DNA of 17,731 nucleotides from Spirochaetaceae bacterium UBA4077 (GCA_002383375.1 DFYR01000035.1:1-17731), one strand, 5' to 3'. Shown: positions 6,452 through 13,186, numbered from the stretch's first letter. Numbers and translations: made by a program. The notes: a model not told the origin generated them from the sequence alone.

Positions 6452-8551
6452 CTAGCGCTGAGCATCTTTCTTGCGCTTTTCCTGGTACTCTTTCTTAAGC
6501 TGGTCTGAGATCGAGGTGGGCACCTTGCCGTATTTCTCGAACTCCATGGTGAACTCAGCCTTGCCCTGGGTTAGGGAGCGGATGACTGTGGAATAGCCGA
6601 ACATCTCGGCCAGGGGAACCTCCGCCTCGACCCGGCAGAAGGTGCCGTCCTCGGTGCTGGAGGTGATAACGCCGCGGCGCTGGTTCAGCGATGCGAAGAT
6701 ATTACCCTGGAATTCGTTGGGACCCTCCACCGAAACCTTCATGATTGGTTCGAGTATGGCGGGCTTGGCCTTGTCATAGGCTTCCCTGAATGCGCCGATG
6801 GCCGCCAGCTGGAAGGCGATATCGGATGAGTCCACGGGATGGCTCTGTCCGTCGTTGACCACGCAGCGCACATTCACGATGGGGAAGCCTATCAGGCTGC
6901 CCTTCTGCAGAGCCGCCCTGAAGCCCTTGTCGCAGGAGGGAATGTACTCGACGGGGATGGCGCCTCCCTTAACCATATCGACGAACTCGTAGTTTTCGGT
7001 TTCCAGGGGCTCCATGTAGCCCGCAACGCGACCATACTGTCCCGAACCGCCAGTCTGCTTCTTATGGGTGTAGTTGAAGTCGGCGCGCTGGGTGATAGCC
7101 TCGCGGTAGGCGACCTGAGGCCTACCTACCTCCACCTCGCACTTATACTCCCTTCGCATGCGCTCGATGTAGACTTCCAGGTGAAGCTCCCCCATTCCCT
7201 TGATAATGGTCTGATTGGATTCTTGGTCAACGTAGGTCTGGAAGGTGGGATCTTCCTTGGTAAAGCGATTTAGGGCCTTGCCCATCTGGTCCGAGGACTT
7301 CTTGTCCTTGGGTTCGATGGCCAGGGAGATGACAGGCTCGGGAATGAACATGCTGGTCATGGCATAGTTGAGATCGGGATGGCAGAAGGTGTCGCCGGAG
7401 GCGCATTCGACGCCGAAAAGCGCCACGATGTCACCGCAGTAACCTTCGGAGATGTCTTCCATGGAATCGGAGTGCATGCGCACCAGCCGACCCACTTTAA
7501 AGCGCTTGCGCGATCGGGTGTTTAAAAGCTCGTCGCCCTTCTTCAGCTCGCCCTGGTAGATGCGTACATAGGTGATCTGACCGTACTGTCCGTCTTCCAG
7601 CTTGAAGCCCAGGGCTACAGGCTTGGCTGCGGGATCAGGGACGAGCTCCACTTCCTTTTCTTCGTCGTCCAGGTTGAGGGCAAAGTTGTGCACCTCTGTC
7701 GGATCGGGAAGGTACGAGGTGACTCCGTCCAGAAGAAGCTGAACGCCCTTGTTCTTATATGCAGAACCGACAAATACAGGCACCAGTTTCTCGGCGATGC
7801 AGCCCTTTCGGATCGCGGCTACCAGCATTTCGTTTGTGTATTCGCCCTCTAGGTACGCTTCGGCCAGGTCGTCGGAGAACATGGCTGCGGCTTCGACCAG
7901 TTCCTCCCGGTAGCGCTCCGCGTCGGCTTGAAGATGGGCCGGAATTTCGGCGTAGCGCAGATCCTCTCCGGAAGGACCGTCGAAATACACGGCACGCATC
8001 TGTACCAGATCGACCACGCCTTCGAGTTTGTCCTCCAGGCCGATGGGAAGGGCTACAAAGACAGGGTTCAGTCCGAGCTTTTCCTGAAGCTGCGCCTTAA
8101 CCTTGAAGGGATTGGCTCCGGTCCGGTCGCACTTGTTGATGAAGGCCAGGCGGGGCACATGGTAACGCTTTAATTGCCTGTCGACGGTTATGGACTGGGA
8201 CTGGACGCCAGCCACCGCGCAGAGCACGAGAATGGCACCGTCCAGGACCCTCAACGAGCGCTCCACTTCGATGGTGAAGTCGACGTGTCCCGGCGTATCG
8301 ATAAGGTTGATCGGGTGTCCTTTCCAGGTTACGTTGGTGGCAGCGGATTGGATGGTAATGCCGCGTTCGCGCTCCAGATCCATGGAATCCATATACGCGC
8401 CCGCGCCGTCCTTGCCCCGCACCTCGTGGATGGCGTGGATCTTCCTGCAGTAGAACAGTATGCGTTCAGAGAGGGTAGTCTTGCCCGAATCGATATGGGC
8501 GGAGATACCGATGTTTCGCATTGTGTGAATATCTATGGACATAGTCTCCAT
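6452..8551 (-). CDS. fusA: Translation elongation factor G, spirochaetal/mitochondrial type (spdEFG1-like)
   Basis: This 699-residue GTPase drives tRNA-mRNA translocation on the ribosome. The G-domain motifs are AHIDSGKTT (18-26), RGITI (63-67), DTPGHVD (85-91) and NKCD (139-142, usually NKMD). Domains II-V follow with typical EF-G signatures such as KGMGELHLEV and GYSTVIRSLTQG. The stretch around residues 30-72 (HEVRGKDGAGAYMDSMDLE, then RGITIQSAATNV) is characteristic of mitochondrial EF-G1 and spirochaetal spdEFG1 rather than the usual bacterial 'EVHDGAATMDWMEQE' form. In Borrelia the spdEFG1 protein performs translocation while a second paralogue recycles ribosomes. ATG 8551 has GAGGTGA close upstream; ATG 8542 preceded by GGAG is an alternative. 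It is not in the classic str operon here, since no rpsL, rpsG or tuf is adjacent. Confidence 0.95.
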   Translation of the reverse strand: METMSIDIHTMRNIGISAHIDSGKTTLSERILFYCRKIHAIHEVRGKDGAGAYMDSMDLERERGITIQSAATNVTWKGHPINLIDTPGHVDFTIEVERSLRVLDGAILVLCAVAGVQSQSITVDRQLKRYHVPRLAFINKCDRTGANPFKVKAQLQEKLGLNPVFVALPIGLEDKLEGVVDLVQMRAVYFDGPSGEDLRYAEIPAHLQADAERYREELVEAAAMFSDDLAEAYLEGEYTNEMLVAAIRKGCIAEKLVPVFVGSAYKNKGVQLLLDGVTSYLPDPTEVHNFALNLDDEEKEVELVPDPAAKPVALGFKLEDGQYGQITYVRIYQGELKKGDELLNTRSRKRFKVGRLVRMHSDSMEDISEGYCGDIVALFGVECASGDTFCHPDLNYAMTSMFIPEPVISLAIEPKDKKSSDQMGKALNRFTKEDPTFQTYVDQESNQTIIKGMGELHLEVYIERMRREYKCEVEVGRPQVAYREAITQRADFNYTHKKQTGGSGQYGRVAGYMEPLETENYEFVDMVKGGAIPVEYIPSCDKGFRAALQKGSLIGFPIVNVRCVVNDGQSHPVDSSDIAFQLAAIGAFREAYDKAKPAILEPIMKVSVEGPNEFQGNIFASLNQRRGVITSSTEDGTFCRVEAEVPLAEMFGYSTVIRSLTQGKAEFTMEFEKYGKVPTSISDQLKKEYQEKRKKDAQR

Positions 8552-8566
8552 TCACCTCATTCCAAT

Positions 8567-8572
8567 AGTATA
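8567..8572 (-). promoter_or_regulatory. Possible -10 box of fusA
   Basis: TATACT on the minus strand lies 15 nt before ATG 8551, with GAGGTGA in between. I find no good -35 at the right distance (AAAGGA at 17 bp), so this is tentative. Confidence 0.3.
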
Positions 8573-8686
8573 GGCTGCGCCGAAAGGCGTCCTTTTGCTT
8601 AGCAAGCTGTACAACGGCAGCGCTGGTAATTTCATTGGGAAAAGTGTTGAAAGAATTGCGGTTTTATCCCGTTCGTTAGAAAATTA

Positions 8687-8786
8687 GCCACCGGGCGTGA
8701 GTATAATGGGGGAAAGGCTTTTTTTCAATAGTGCCACGAACCTTGTTGGAAAACGGAATTCGCAGAATCCCCTCCATCCCGGTGGC
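8687..8786. repeat. 100-bp inverted-repeat element between fusA and osmC
   Basis: The 310-base gap between fusA and the OsmC-family gene contains no convincing gene. It does hold GCCACCGGG (8687-8695) and its exact reverse complement CCCGGTGGC (8778-8786). The pairing can continue inward after a 10-nt bulge (ATGG with CCAT, GGGGA with TCCCC). The bulge region contains TATAAT at 8702-8707 on the plus strand, with TTAGAA 20 bp before it. It could be a structured RNA, a regulatory dyad or a relic of a small mobile element. I cannot choose between these. Confidence 0.5.
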
Positions 8787-8861
8787 GCTGAATCAGGAAC
8801 ATCGTCAAGCGGATAAGTCAGCCCATTCCCTTTCCAATAAACTTCGAGGAACTAACTTCGT

Positions 8862-9278
8862 TCAAACATACTCGATAGCCCATTCGACTTTCGCCGCGTC
8901 CCTGAGCATCGCGTTTACGCCGCAGTACTTTTCTTGGGAGAGCTGGCAGGCTTTCTGGACATTGCTCGGATTGAGATTATCGCTCTTCTTGAATTGGTAG
9001 ACGAGCTTTATCTCAGTATAACGCTTGGGGTGATCCTGGCTGCTCTCTGCGTCGATTTTCAGCTCAAACCAGGTACAGGGTTCTCTCATCTTTTTTAATA
9101 TGGAGATAACGTCCATGCCAGAACAGCCTGTGAGTGCCGCCAAAAGCAAAGGCTTAGGTCTGGCGCCCGAATCCTGGCCGCCGTTGTCCTTGGCTGCATC
9201 CATACGTATCGTGTGACCGTCGAGATTCGCCTCAAATGCCATGTCACCCTTCCACGCCGTTTTCATGCTGTAACTCAT
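8862..9278 (-). CDS. OsmC/Ohr-family protein
   Basis: This 138-residue OsmC-fold protein carries the two spaced cysteines expected of thiol peroxidases of this family: C52 in 'LTGCSGMDVISIL' at the start of the long helix and C119 in 'EKYCGVNAML'. OsmC/Ohr proteins reduce organic hydroperoxides in the cytoplasm as dimers. This member belongs to the YhfA-like branch by its 'TGCSGMDV' signature, whose substrate is less well known. I use ATG 9278 because GGGAGG lies 6-7 nt upstream; the TTG at 9284 would sit directly on that site. It is transcribed from its own promoter, and no terminator is evident before fusA. Confidence 0.9.
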   Translation of the reverse strand: MSYSMKTAWKGDMAFEANLDGHTIRMDAAKDNGGQDSGARPKPLLLAALTGCSGMDVISILKKMREPCTWFELKIDAESSQDHPKRYTEIKLVYQFKKSDNLNPSNVQKACQLSQEKYCGVNAMLRDAAKVEWAIEYV

Positions 9279-9323
9279 ATCCAACCTCCCTTGAATCCGG
9301 CTCGCTGGCCGAGCTTAGTTTAA

Positions 9324-9352
9324 AACATACCAAAATACCGTCCCGCTGCCAA
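9324..9352 (-). promoter_or_regulatory. Promoter of the OsmC-family gene
   Basis: On the minus strand TTGGCA (9347-9352), a 17-bp spacer and TATGTT (9324-9329) give a leader of about 39 nt. The leader contains the small hairpin GCTCG-GCCAG-CGAGC and then the GGGAGG ribosome binding site. No sequence I recognise as a peroxide-regulator operator is present. Confidence 0.6.
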
Positions 9353-9393
9353 TGAGGAGGGTATTTGGAATGTCGACAATTTATGGTGGTCGG

Positions 9394-9987
9394 TCAGCCC
9401 GCGATGATGGAAAAGCTCAAATTGTCCGAGTAATCGCCTTCCACGGCTCGGAGTTCGCCGAAACTCAGCGCTACCGGAAAATCCGGACTGTTAGTTCCCG
9501 CCTTGCCGCTGAGGGCAAAATGGAAGCTCCCCTGCTGGGCGGCGCTGAGCCTGTCGCCGAGCATGAGTTTATAGGGAATCAGGATGTCGCCCTCTTCTGA
9601 AATGTTACGCAGGTATCCGCCGTTGGCAGAGAAGACGACGATTGAGTAGGAACCGGGAAGATTGGAGAAGAGCGAAGCATTGCCGATAGGTATAGTGGCG
9701 CTGGACATGATGTCGAAATCAGAGCGTCCCGCAGTGCTCTGCGAAAAACTCCGGGGGCTGCCGTTTGTAGAGGCTTCTTCTCCCCTGACCCTGCCGTTCA
9801 GCTGCAGGCTTCCGTCCCTGGAGAAGTCCAGGTCCAAGCGGAGCATCGGAGGTACATAGGCCACAATCTGTATGGTTATGGATTGGCTCATTTTTTTGCT
9901 TTGGGCTCGCACCGATTCCGGCGCAGTCCCGAACATGAGAAAGAGCAAAAAGCCTAAGGCCCATGCATGCTTAATTCTCATCCGCAT
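9394..9987 (-). CDS. Secreted beta-rich protein of unknown function
   Basis: This 197-residue protein has a clear Sec signal peptide: basic MRMRIK, a hydrophobic core to about residue 20 and likely cleavage after SVRA at residue 28. The mature part is made of alternating beta-strand-like stretches (SITIQIVAYV, YSIVVFSANGG, YSDNLSFSII) and has no cysteines. The strand ending 'YSDNLSFSII' is reminiscent of pilin-like or spore-coat-U-type beta-sandwiches, but the resemblance is weak and I assign no function. ATG 9987 and ATG 9981 are both possible; neither has a clear Shine-Dalgarno. A TAGAAT lies about 18 nt upstream without a convincing -35. It is likely periplasmic or surface-exposed. Confidence 0.75.
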   Translation of the reverse strand: MRMRIKHAWALGFLLFLMFGTAPESVRAQSKKMSQSITIQIVAYVPPMLRLDLDFSRDGSLQLNGRVRGEEASTNGSPRSFSQSTAGRSDFDIMSSATIPIGNASLFSNLPGSYSIVVFSANGGYLRNISEEGDILIPYKLMLGDRLSAAQQGSFHFALSGKAGTNSPDFPVALSFGELRAVEGDYSDNLSFSIIAG

Positions 9988-10082
9988 AGTCAGCTGTAGT
10001 TTTTATTCTACCCGGACAGCGGCGGATGATTTTATTTCACGCTAGAGACTTCGATATTTATCAAAGAAAACGAACGGTAAAA

Positions 10083-10177
10083 TGGATCGAAGAATGTTAA
10101 AACTCTCCAATCTCTCCAAACTGCGATCCAAATATCTGCCATTTCGATGAAATGTTAAAATTCTCCAATAGCTCCAA
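10083..10177. repeat. Pair of 27-bp direct repeats with dyads
   Basis: The 216-bp gap between the cyclophilin-FKBP gene and the secreted-protein gene holds two copies of a 27-bp sequence, at 10093-10119 and 10151-10177. They differ at three positions, and the starts are 58 bp apart. Each copy has AATGTTAAAA followed by two 9-bp CTCCAA-containing units. The first copy is bracketed by TGGATCG (10083-10089) and CGATCCA (10124-10130), a perfect inverted repeat. The second is entered by the hairpin CATTTC-GAT-GAAATG (10140-10154). They could be operators for the secreted-protein gene, or 3' elements of the immunophilin gene. Confidence 0.7.
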
Positions 10178-10203
10178 GTCTGGAAAGTTTAGAGAAAAAA
10201 AAC

Positions 10204-11226
10204 TTATTTCTGTATTGCTGTGAGCTCCATCTCGAAAACCAAAAAGGCATCGGCAGGTATGACGCCGCTGATTCCTGAAGAACCATAGGCGAGTTCGGGA
10301 GGAATGATTGCGATGCGCTTTTCTCCCTTGCGCATCGATGAGACTACCTTGTCCCAGCCGTCGATTATTTCGCCCGTACCGATAGTGAAGGTGAGTGGAC
10401 CTCCCGAAAGCGCCGACTGATCGAATACGGTACCGTTCAGGAGCATTCCCTTGTAGATGACCGATACGGTATTGCCCTTGGCCGGCACGTCGCCGAAGCC
10501 CTTGCGCACCACCTTCTGGAATATCCCGTACTCGTCTTCGATAGCCTCGGGCCAGGATTTCTGAATGGTTTCCCTGTCCGCCTGACGTTTGGCCTGGGCG
10601 GCGGCGCGCAGGGCCGCGTAGCCTGCGCTCAATCGCTCGTCCCATGCTTTTTGCGATGCATCGAAGTTCTTGGCCGCAGTGCCGACTCTTTCAATTTTTA
10701 TACTCTTAACCTGATCGCCCGCGGTAATGGCGGAAGCGATTTCCTGTCCTTCCACCACCTTGCCGAAGACCGAGTGCTTGCCATCCAGCCAGGATGCTGC
10801 CCCCAGGGTGATGAAGAACTGGCTGCCGTTGGTATTGGGGCCTGCGTTGGCCATGGAGAGAATTCCAGCTCCGTCATGCTTGAGATCCGGAGAGAATTCA
10901 TCGGGGAAGCGATAGCCCGGGCCGCCGGTCCCGTCGCCCTTGGGGTCGCCGCCCTGGATTACAAAACCCGGCTCCACCCGGTGAAAGACAGTTCCGTTAT
11001 AGAAGGGCTTGCCTTTCGCGGCGTCCAGCTTGCCTTCGGCCAGTCCTACGAAATTGCCCACGGTCATGGGCGCTTTTTCGAATTCCAACGAAGCGACGAT
11101 TTCTCCCTTGTCGGTTTCGAAAATAGCGTACATGCCTTCAGGTCGCTCCGCACTCTGGCAGGACGCCATGCCGACGACGATAAAAAACAGGGCCAAACCC
11201 ATGGCAACTTTCTTGTAAGCTCTCAC
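10204..11226 (-). CDS. Lipoprotein cyclophilin-FKBP fusion (dual immunophilin, CFBP type)
   Basis: This 340-residue lipoprotein joins two unrelated peptidyl-prolyl isomerases. A signal peptide ends in the lipobox GMASC, with C23 lipidated. The cyclophilin spans about 30-182. It has FHRVEPGFVIQGGDP (R83 is the catalytic arginine), SMANAGPNTNGSQFFIT (124-140) and WLDGKHSVFG (W146 matches the cyclosporin-contacting tryptophan). A charged, alanine-rich helical linker (about 185-225) leads to an FKBP domain (about 230-340) with YKG (258-260), VFD (267-269), GWDKVVSSMRKGEKR (290-304) and AYGSSG (313-318). The GTG start at 11226 has GGAGG 5 nt upstream. Such cyclophilin-first fusions are known from Treponema and Flavobacterium. 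It probably folds proteins in the periplasm. Confidence 0.93.
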   Translation of the reverse strand: MRAYKKVAMGLALFFIVVGMASCQSAERPEGMYAIFETDKGEIVASLEFEKAPMTVGNFVGLAEGKLDAAKGKPFYNGTVFHRVEPGFVIQGGDPKGDGTGGPGYRFPDEFSPDLKHDGAGILSMANAGPNTNGSQFFITLGAASWLDGKHSVFGKVVEGQEIASAITAGDQVKSIKIERVGTAAKNFDASQKAWDERLSAGYAALRAAAQAKRQADRETIQKSWPEAIEDEYGIFQKVVRKGFGDVPAKGNTVSVIYKGMLLNGTVFDQSALSGGPLTFTIGTGEIIDGWDKVVSSMRKGEKRIAIIPPELAYGSSGISGVIPADAFLVFEMELTAIQK

Positions 11227-11253
11227 GCACGCCTCCGGAGAAAAACTGGGCTT

Positions 11254-11282
11254 ACCATAGCAGAAAATCGCCTATCTGAAAA
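11254..11282 (-). promoter_or_regulatory. Promoter of the cyclophilin-FKBP gene
   Basis: On the minus strand TTTTCA (11277-11282), a 17-bp spacer and TATGGT (11254-11259) give a leader of about 20 nt carrying GGAGG. Both boxes match four of six consensus bases. It is divergent from the dCMP deaminase promoter. Confidence 0.5.
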
Positions 11283-11302
11283 GTCCGAGAAGGCATTTAA
11301 AC

Positions 11303-11331
11303 TTGACTATCAAGCTTCAAAAAGCCATCAT
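11303..11331 (+). promoter_or_regulatory. Promoter of the dCMP deaminase gene, 6 nt before the ATG
   Basis: TTGACT (11303-11308), a 17-bp spacer and CATCAT (11326-11331) are followed by TGCCCC and ATG 11338. The predicted transcription start falls on or next to the ATG. Confidence 0.5.
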
Positions 11332-11337
11332 TGCCCC

Positions 11338-11829
11338 ATGAGTGAATCAGGATACCTGCGACCAAGCTGGGACGAATACTTCATGGAAGTCTGCAACGCC
11401 ATCGCCAAGCGCGCCACCTGCGACCGGGGCCGCTCAGGCTGCGTCATAGCCAAGGATAATCAGATACTAGCCACGGGCTATGTTGGTGCTCCCAGCGGCC
11501 TGCCTCACTGCGACGAAGTGGGGCACCAGCTCAAGAAAATGCTCCACGAAGACGGTTCGGTTACCCAGCACTGCGTCAGGACAGTCCATGCGGAGCAGAA
11601 TGCCATCTGTCAGGCGGCCAAGCGGGGCGCTGCCATCCAGGGCGCGACTCTCTACTGCCGGATGACGCCTTGCCGGGCCTGTGCCATGATGATCATCAAC
11701 TGCGGCATCCTGCGGGTAGTCTGTGAACGGCGCTACCATGACGGCGCCGAGAGCGAGGCTATGTTTTCAGCCGCGGGCGTCGCCCTCGAGTACGTGTTCG
11801 ACGAAGTCCAGCGCTATACTGATCAATAA
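11338..11829 (+). CDS. comEB: dCMP deaminase family protein (ComEB-like)
   Basis: This 163-residue zinc deaminase has the cytidine/deoxycytidylate deaminase signature HAEQNAI (H84, catalytic E86) and PCRAC (C112 and C115). These complete a Cys2His zinc site with H84. The size and the 'MTPCRACAMMIINCGI' stretch fit dCMP deaminases, which turn dCMP into dUMP as a source of dTMP. ComEB is the B. subtilis homologue. A tail of additional Cys/His residues (C28, C35, H57, C58) resembles the second metal region of phage T4 dCMP deaminase. ATG 11338 is chosen because it opens directly at the domain and follows a promoter by 6 nt; there is no Shine-Dalgarno. A longer frame from 10651 runs antisense through the immunophilin gene and is not credible. 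Confidence 0.92.
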   Translation: MSESGYLRPSWDEYFMEVCNAIAKRATCDRGRSGCVIAKDNQILATGYVGAPSGLPHCDEVGHQLKKMLHEDGSVTQHCVRTVHAEQNAICQAAKRGAAIQGATLYCRMTPCRACAMMIINCGILRVVCERRYHDGAESEAMFSAAGVALEYVFDEVQRYTDQ

Positions 11830-11874
11830 TTAAATCCGGGCTTTCATGGGCAGACCCGTCTTTAGTTCTGCTGC

Positions 11875-11916
11875 CTGCAGTCTCCACAAAAGCAGCTTCA
11901 ACCGCCGAGACTGCAG
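11875..11916. repeat. Perfect 10-bp inverted repeat upstream of ymdB-like gene
   Basis: CTGCAGTCTC (11875-11884) and GAGACTGCAG (11907-11916) are exact inverted copies 22 bp apart. Each arm carries a CTGCAG palindrome at its outer end. No T-run follows on either strand, so it is not a standard terminator. It sits about 33-74 bp upstream of the promoter of the next gene and could be an operator. The remainder of the 156-bp gap holds no gene I trust. Confidence 0.6.
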
Positions 11917-11948
11917 CGTGAGTCGCCGCAGACACTGCACTAGCCGCA

Positions 11949-11978
11949 TTGCCCAATAGACCTAATCTTCTGTACATT
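11949..11978 (+). promoter_or_regulatory. Promoter of the YmdB-like gene, 7 nt before the ATG
   Basis: TTGCCC (11949-11954), an 18-bp spacer and TACATT (11973-11978) are followed by GTGGTCA and ATG 11986. As at four other genes here, the predicted transcript would be leaderless. Confidence 0.45.
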
Positions 11979-11985
11979 GTGGTCA

Positions 11986-12813
11986 ATGAGTCTTTCTATA
12001 GTCTACATCGGCGAGATAACGGGCAAGGCCGGTGTCTTCGCCCTGAAAAGCGGGTTGCCGGAGCTGCGGAACCGCTATAAGCCTGATTTCATCGTCGCCT
12101 GCGCCGACTCCGCTACCGGCGGCGCGGGTTTAGGTGTCCAGCATGCGGTCTATCTGCGTAAACTCGGGGTGGATTGCCTTACTGTGGGTGATTGCGCCTA
12201 TTACAAGCCCGACATGACAGAATTCTACCCCAAGGCGGCTTGGGTGATACGTCCGGCCAACTATCCTTACGACAATCCCGGAAGAGGCTGGAAATTCTTT
12301 AAAACTCCCCAGGGTAACCTCGCTGTGCTTTCGCTCCTCGGCCAGGCGAGCTTTGCCAGGGTTCATGCGGAGAATCCCTTCCTGACCGCCGATCGCCTGC
12401 TTGGCAAGCTGAAAAACGAATGCCAGACCATTCTGGTAGATTTCCACGCAGCCACCACGGCAGAAAAACTCACCATGGCCGCATATCTGGACGGCCGTGT
12501 TTCAGCGGTACTGGGAAGCCACGCTAAAGCCCTCACCGCTGATGCGCGGGTTAGCCCCGCGGGTACGGCCGCCATCACCGACTGCGGCCGCACCGGCAGC
12601 ATACAGTCAGTAGGGGGCATGAATCCCGAAGCCAAGATCAAGGAATACATGACGACCCTTCGGGTATGGGCGCAGGACGGAAATCTAGGCCTGGAGATCC
12701 AGGGCTGTGCCCTGCGCATCGCCGATTCAGGCAGGGCAGAAGCTGTCGATAGCTTCCGAATTCCCTGCAAGGAGAGTATTGATGAGAGAAACGGGAACGA
12801 TCAAAGCAATTGA
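11986..12813 (+). CDS. YmdB/TIGR00282-family metallophosphoesterase homologue with altered active site
   Basis: This 275-residue protein is recognisable as YmdB-family (cyclic-nucleotide phosphodiesterases with a di-iron centre) from its order of motifs. These are IGEITGKAG (8-16), VIRPANYPYDNPGRG (87-101), ILVDFHAATTAEK (149-161), DGRVSAVLGSHA (169-180) and GTAAITDCG (193-201). Many usual ligands differ. From memory of the family, D8 becomes E10, the E-N pair becomes D41-S42, GNH becomes G68-D69-C70 (losing the catalytic histidine), and the second His of HTH becomes K181. H154 and H179 remain. It may bind a different metal or be a non-catalytic homologue. ATG 11986 is 7 nt after a -10 box. 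Its end overlaps the RseC-like gene by 32 nt in another frame. Confidence 0.85.
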   Translation: MSLSIVYIGEITGKAGVFALKSGLPELRNRYKPDFIVACADSATGGAGLGVQHAVYLRKLGVDCLTVGDCAYYKPDMTEFYPKAAWVIRPANYPYDNPGRGWKFFKTPQGNLAVLSLLGQASFARVHAENPFLTADRLLGKLKNECQTILVDFHAATTAEKLTMAAYLDGRVSAVLGSHAKALTADARVSPAGTAAITDCGRTGSIQSVGGMNPEAKIKEYMTTLRVWAQDGNLGLEIQGCALRIADSGRAEAVDSFRIPCKESIDERNGNDQSN

Positions 12814-13186
12814 TGGAAGGATCGTCCGCGTCGCTATAGCTATGCACGATGGTTGCGAGTCCTGCATGAACGGGACATGCAAAGCCGGCCGCTCCGACCT
12901 CAAGGCTCTGAACGCTAAGAATATCCAGCTGGCCGAAGGTGACAGCGTCGAGATCGAAGTGTCCGGAACCGAACAGGCCAAGGGCGCTTTCTGGGTGCTC
13001 GGACTTCCTCTCCTGGCCTTGTTTATTGGTTATGGATTAGGAAGGATCCTTTTCCCTAGGACGAGCGAAGCCCCGGCGGTGGCTTCGGCTGGCACTCTCT
13101 TCCTGCTCACCCTGGCCGTCGGCGTCATGGTGCAGAAAGCCAGGGCTCAGGATTCACTGCCAGTAGTCATAAAGCGCTGCGACTAA
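12782..13186 (+). CDS. RseC/MucC-family (SoxR-reducing) membrane protein
   Basis: This 134-residue protein has the layout of RseC/MucC. A small N-terminal domain carries a cysteine cluster CESCMNGTC (C25, C28, C33). Two membrane helices follow (about 68-91 and 98-118) with a short linker, then a cytoplasmic tail. Family members modulate sigma-E or act with the Rsx/Rnf complex to reduce SoxR; the cysteine cluster suggests redox sensing or metal binding. Neither rseA/B nor rnf genes adjoin, so the partner is unknown. ATG 12782 has AAGGAGA 6-7 nt upstream, inside the ymdB-like gene. The 32-nt overlap indicates co-transcription. The stretch between this stop and ppk (13187-13235) has only a weak 5-bp stem. 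Confidence 0.82.
   Translation: MRETGTIKAIDGRIVRVAIAMHDGCESCMNGTCKAGRSDLKALNAKNIQLAEGDSVEIEVSGTEQAKGAFWVLGLPLLALFIGYGLGRILFPRTSEAPAVASAGTLFLLTLAVGVMVQKARAQDSLPVVIKRCD

Noticed and set aside
8731..9000. Plus-strand frame in the fusA-osmC gap
   Set aside because: It runs antisense into the OsmC-family gene, has no ribosome binding site and no recognisable domain.
9352..9600. Plus-strand reading frame with GAGGAGG 9 nt before ATG 9370
   Set aside because: Most of it lies antisense to the signal-peptide protein at 9394-9987, whose composition and secretion signal look real. The plus product has no recognisable features, and the good-looking ribosome binding site is probably chance.
10651..11337. 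Long upstream extension of the dCMP deaminase reading frame
   Set aside because: It is antisense to the cyclophilin-FKBP gene. The deaminase domain begins at ATG 11338, which follows a promoter by 6 nt.
11837..11860. Possible terminator after the dCMP deaminase gene
   Set aside because: The CGGG/CCCG stem is only 4 bp with a 14-nt loop, followed by TCTTT. Too weak to call.
11759..11986. Minus-strand alanine-rich reading frame between the dCMP deaminase and YmdB-like genes
   Set aside because: It starts with TTG, has no ribosome binding site and reads back through the end of the deaminase. Its alanine richness comes from GCN-type bias in the inverted-repeat region.
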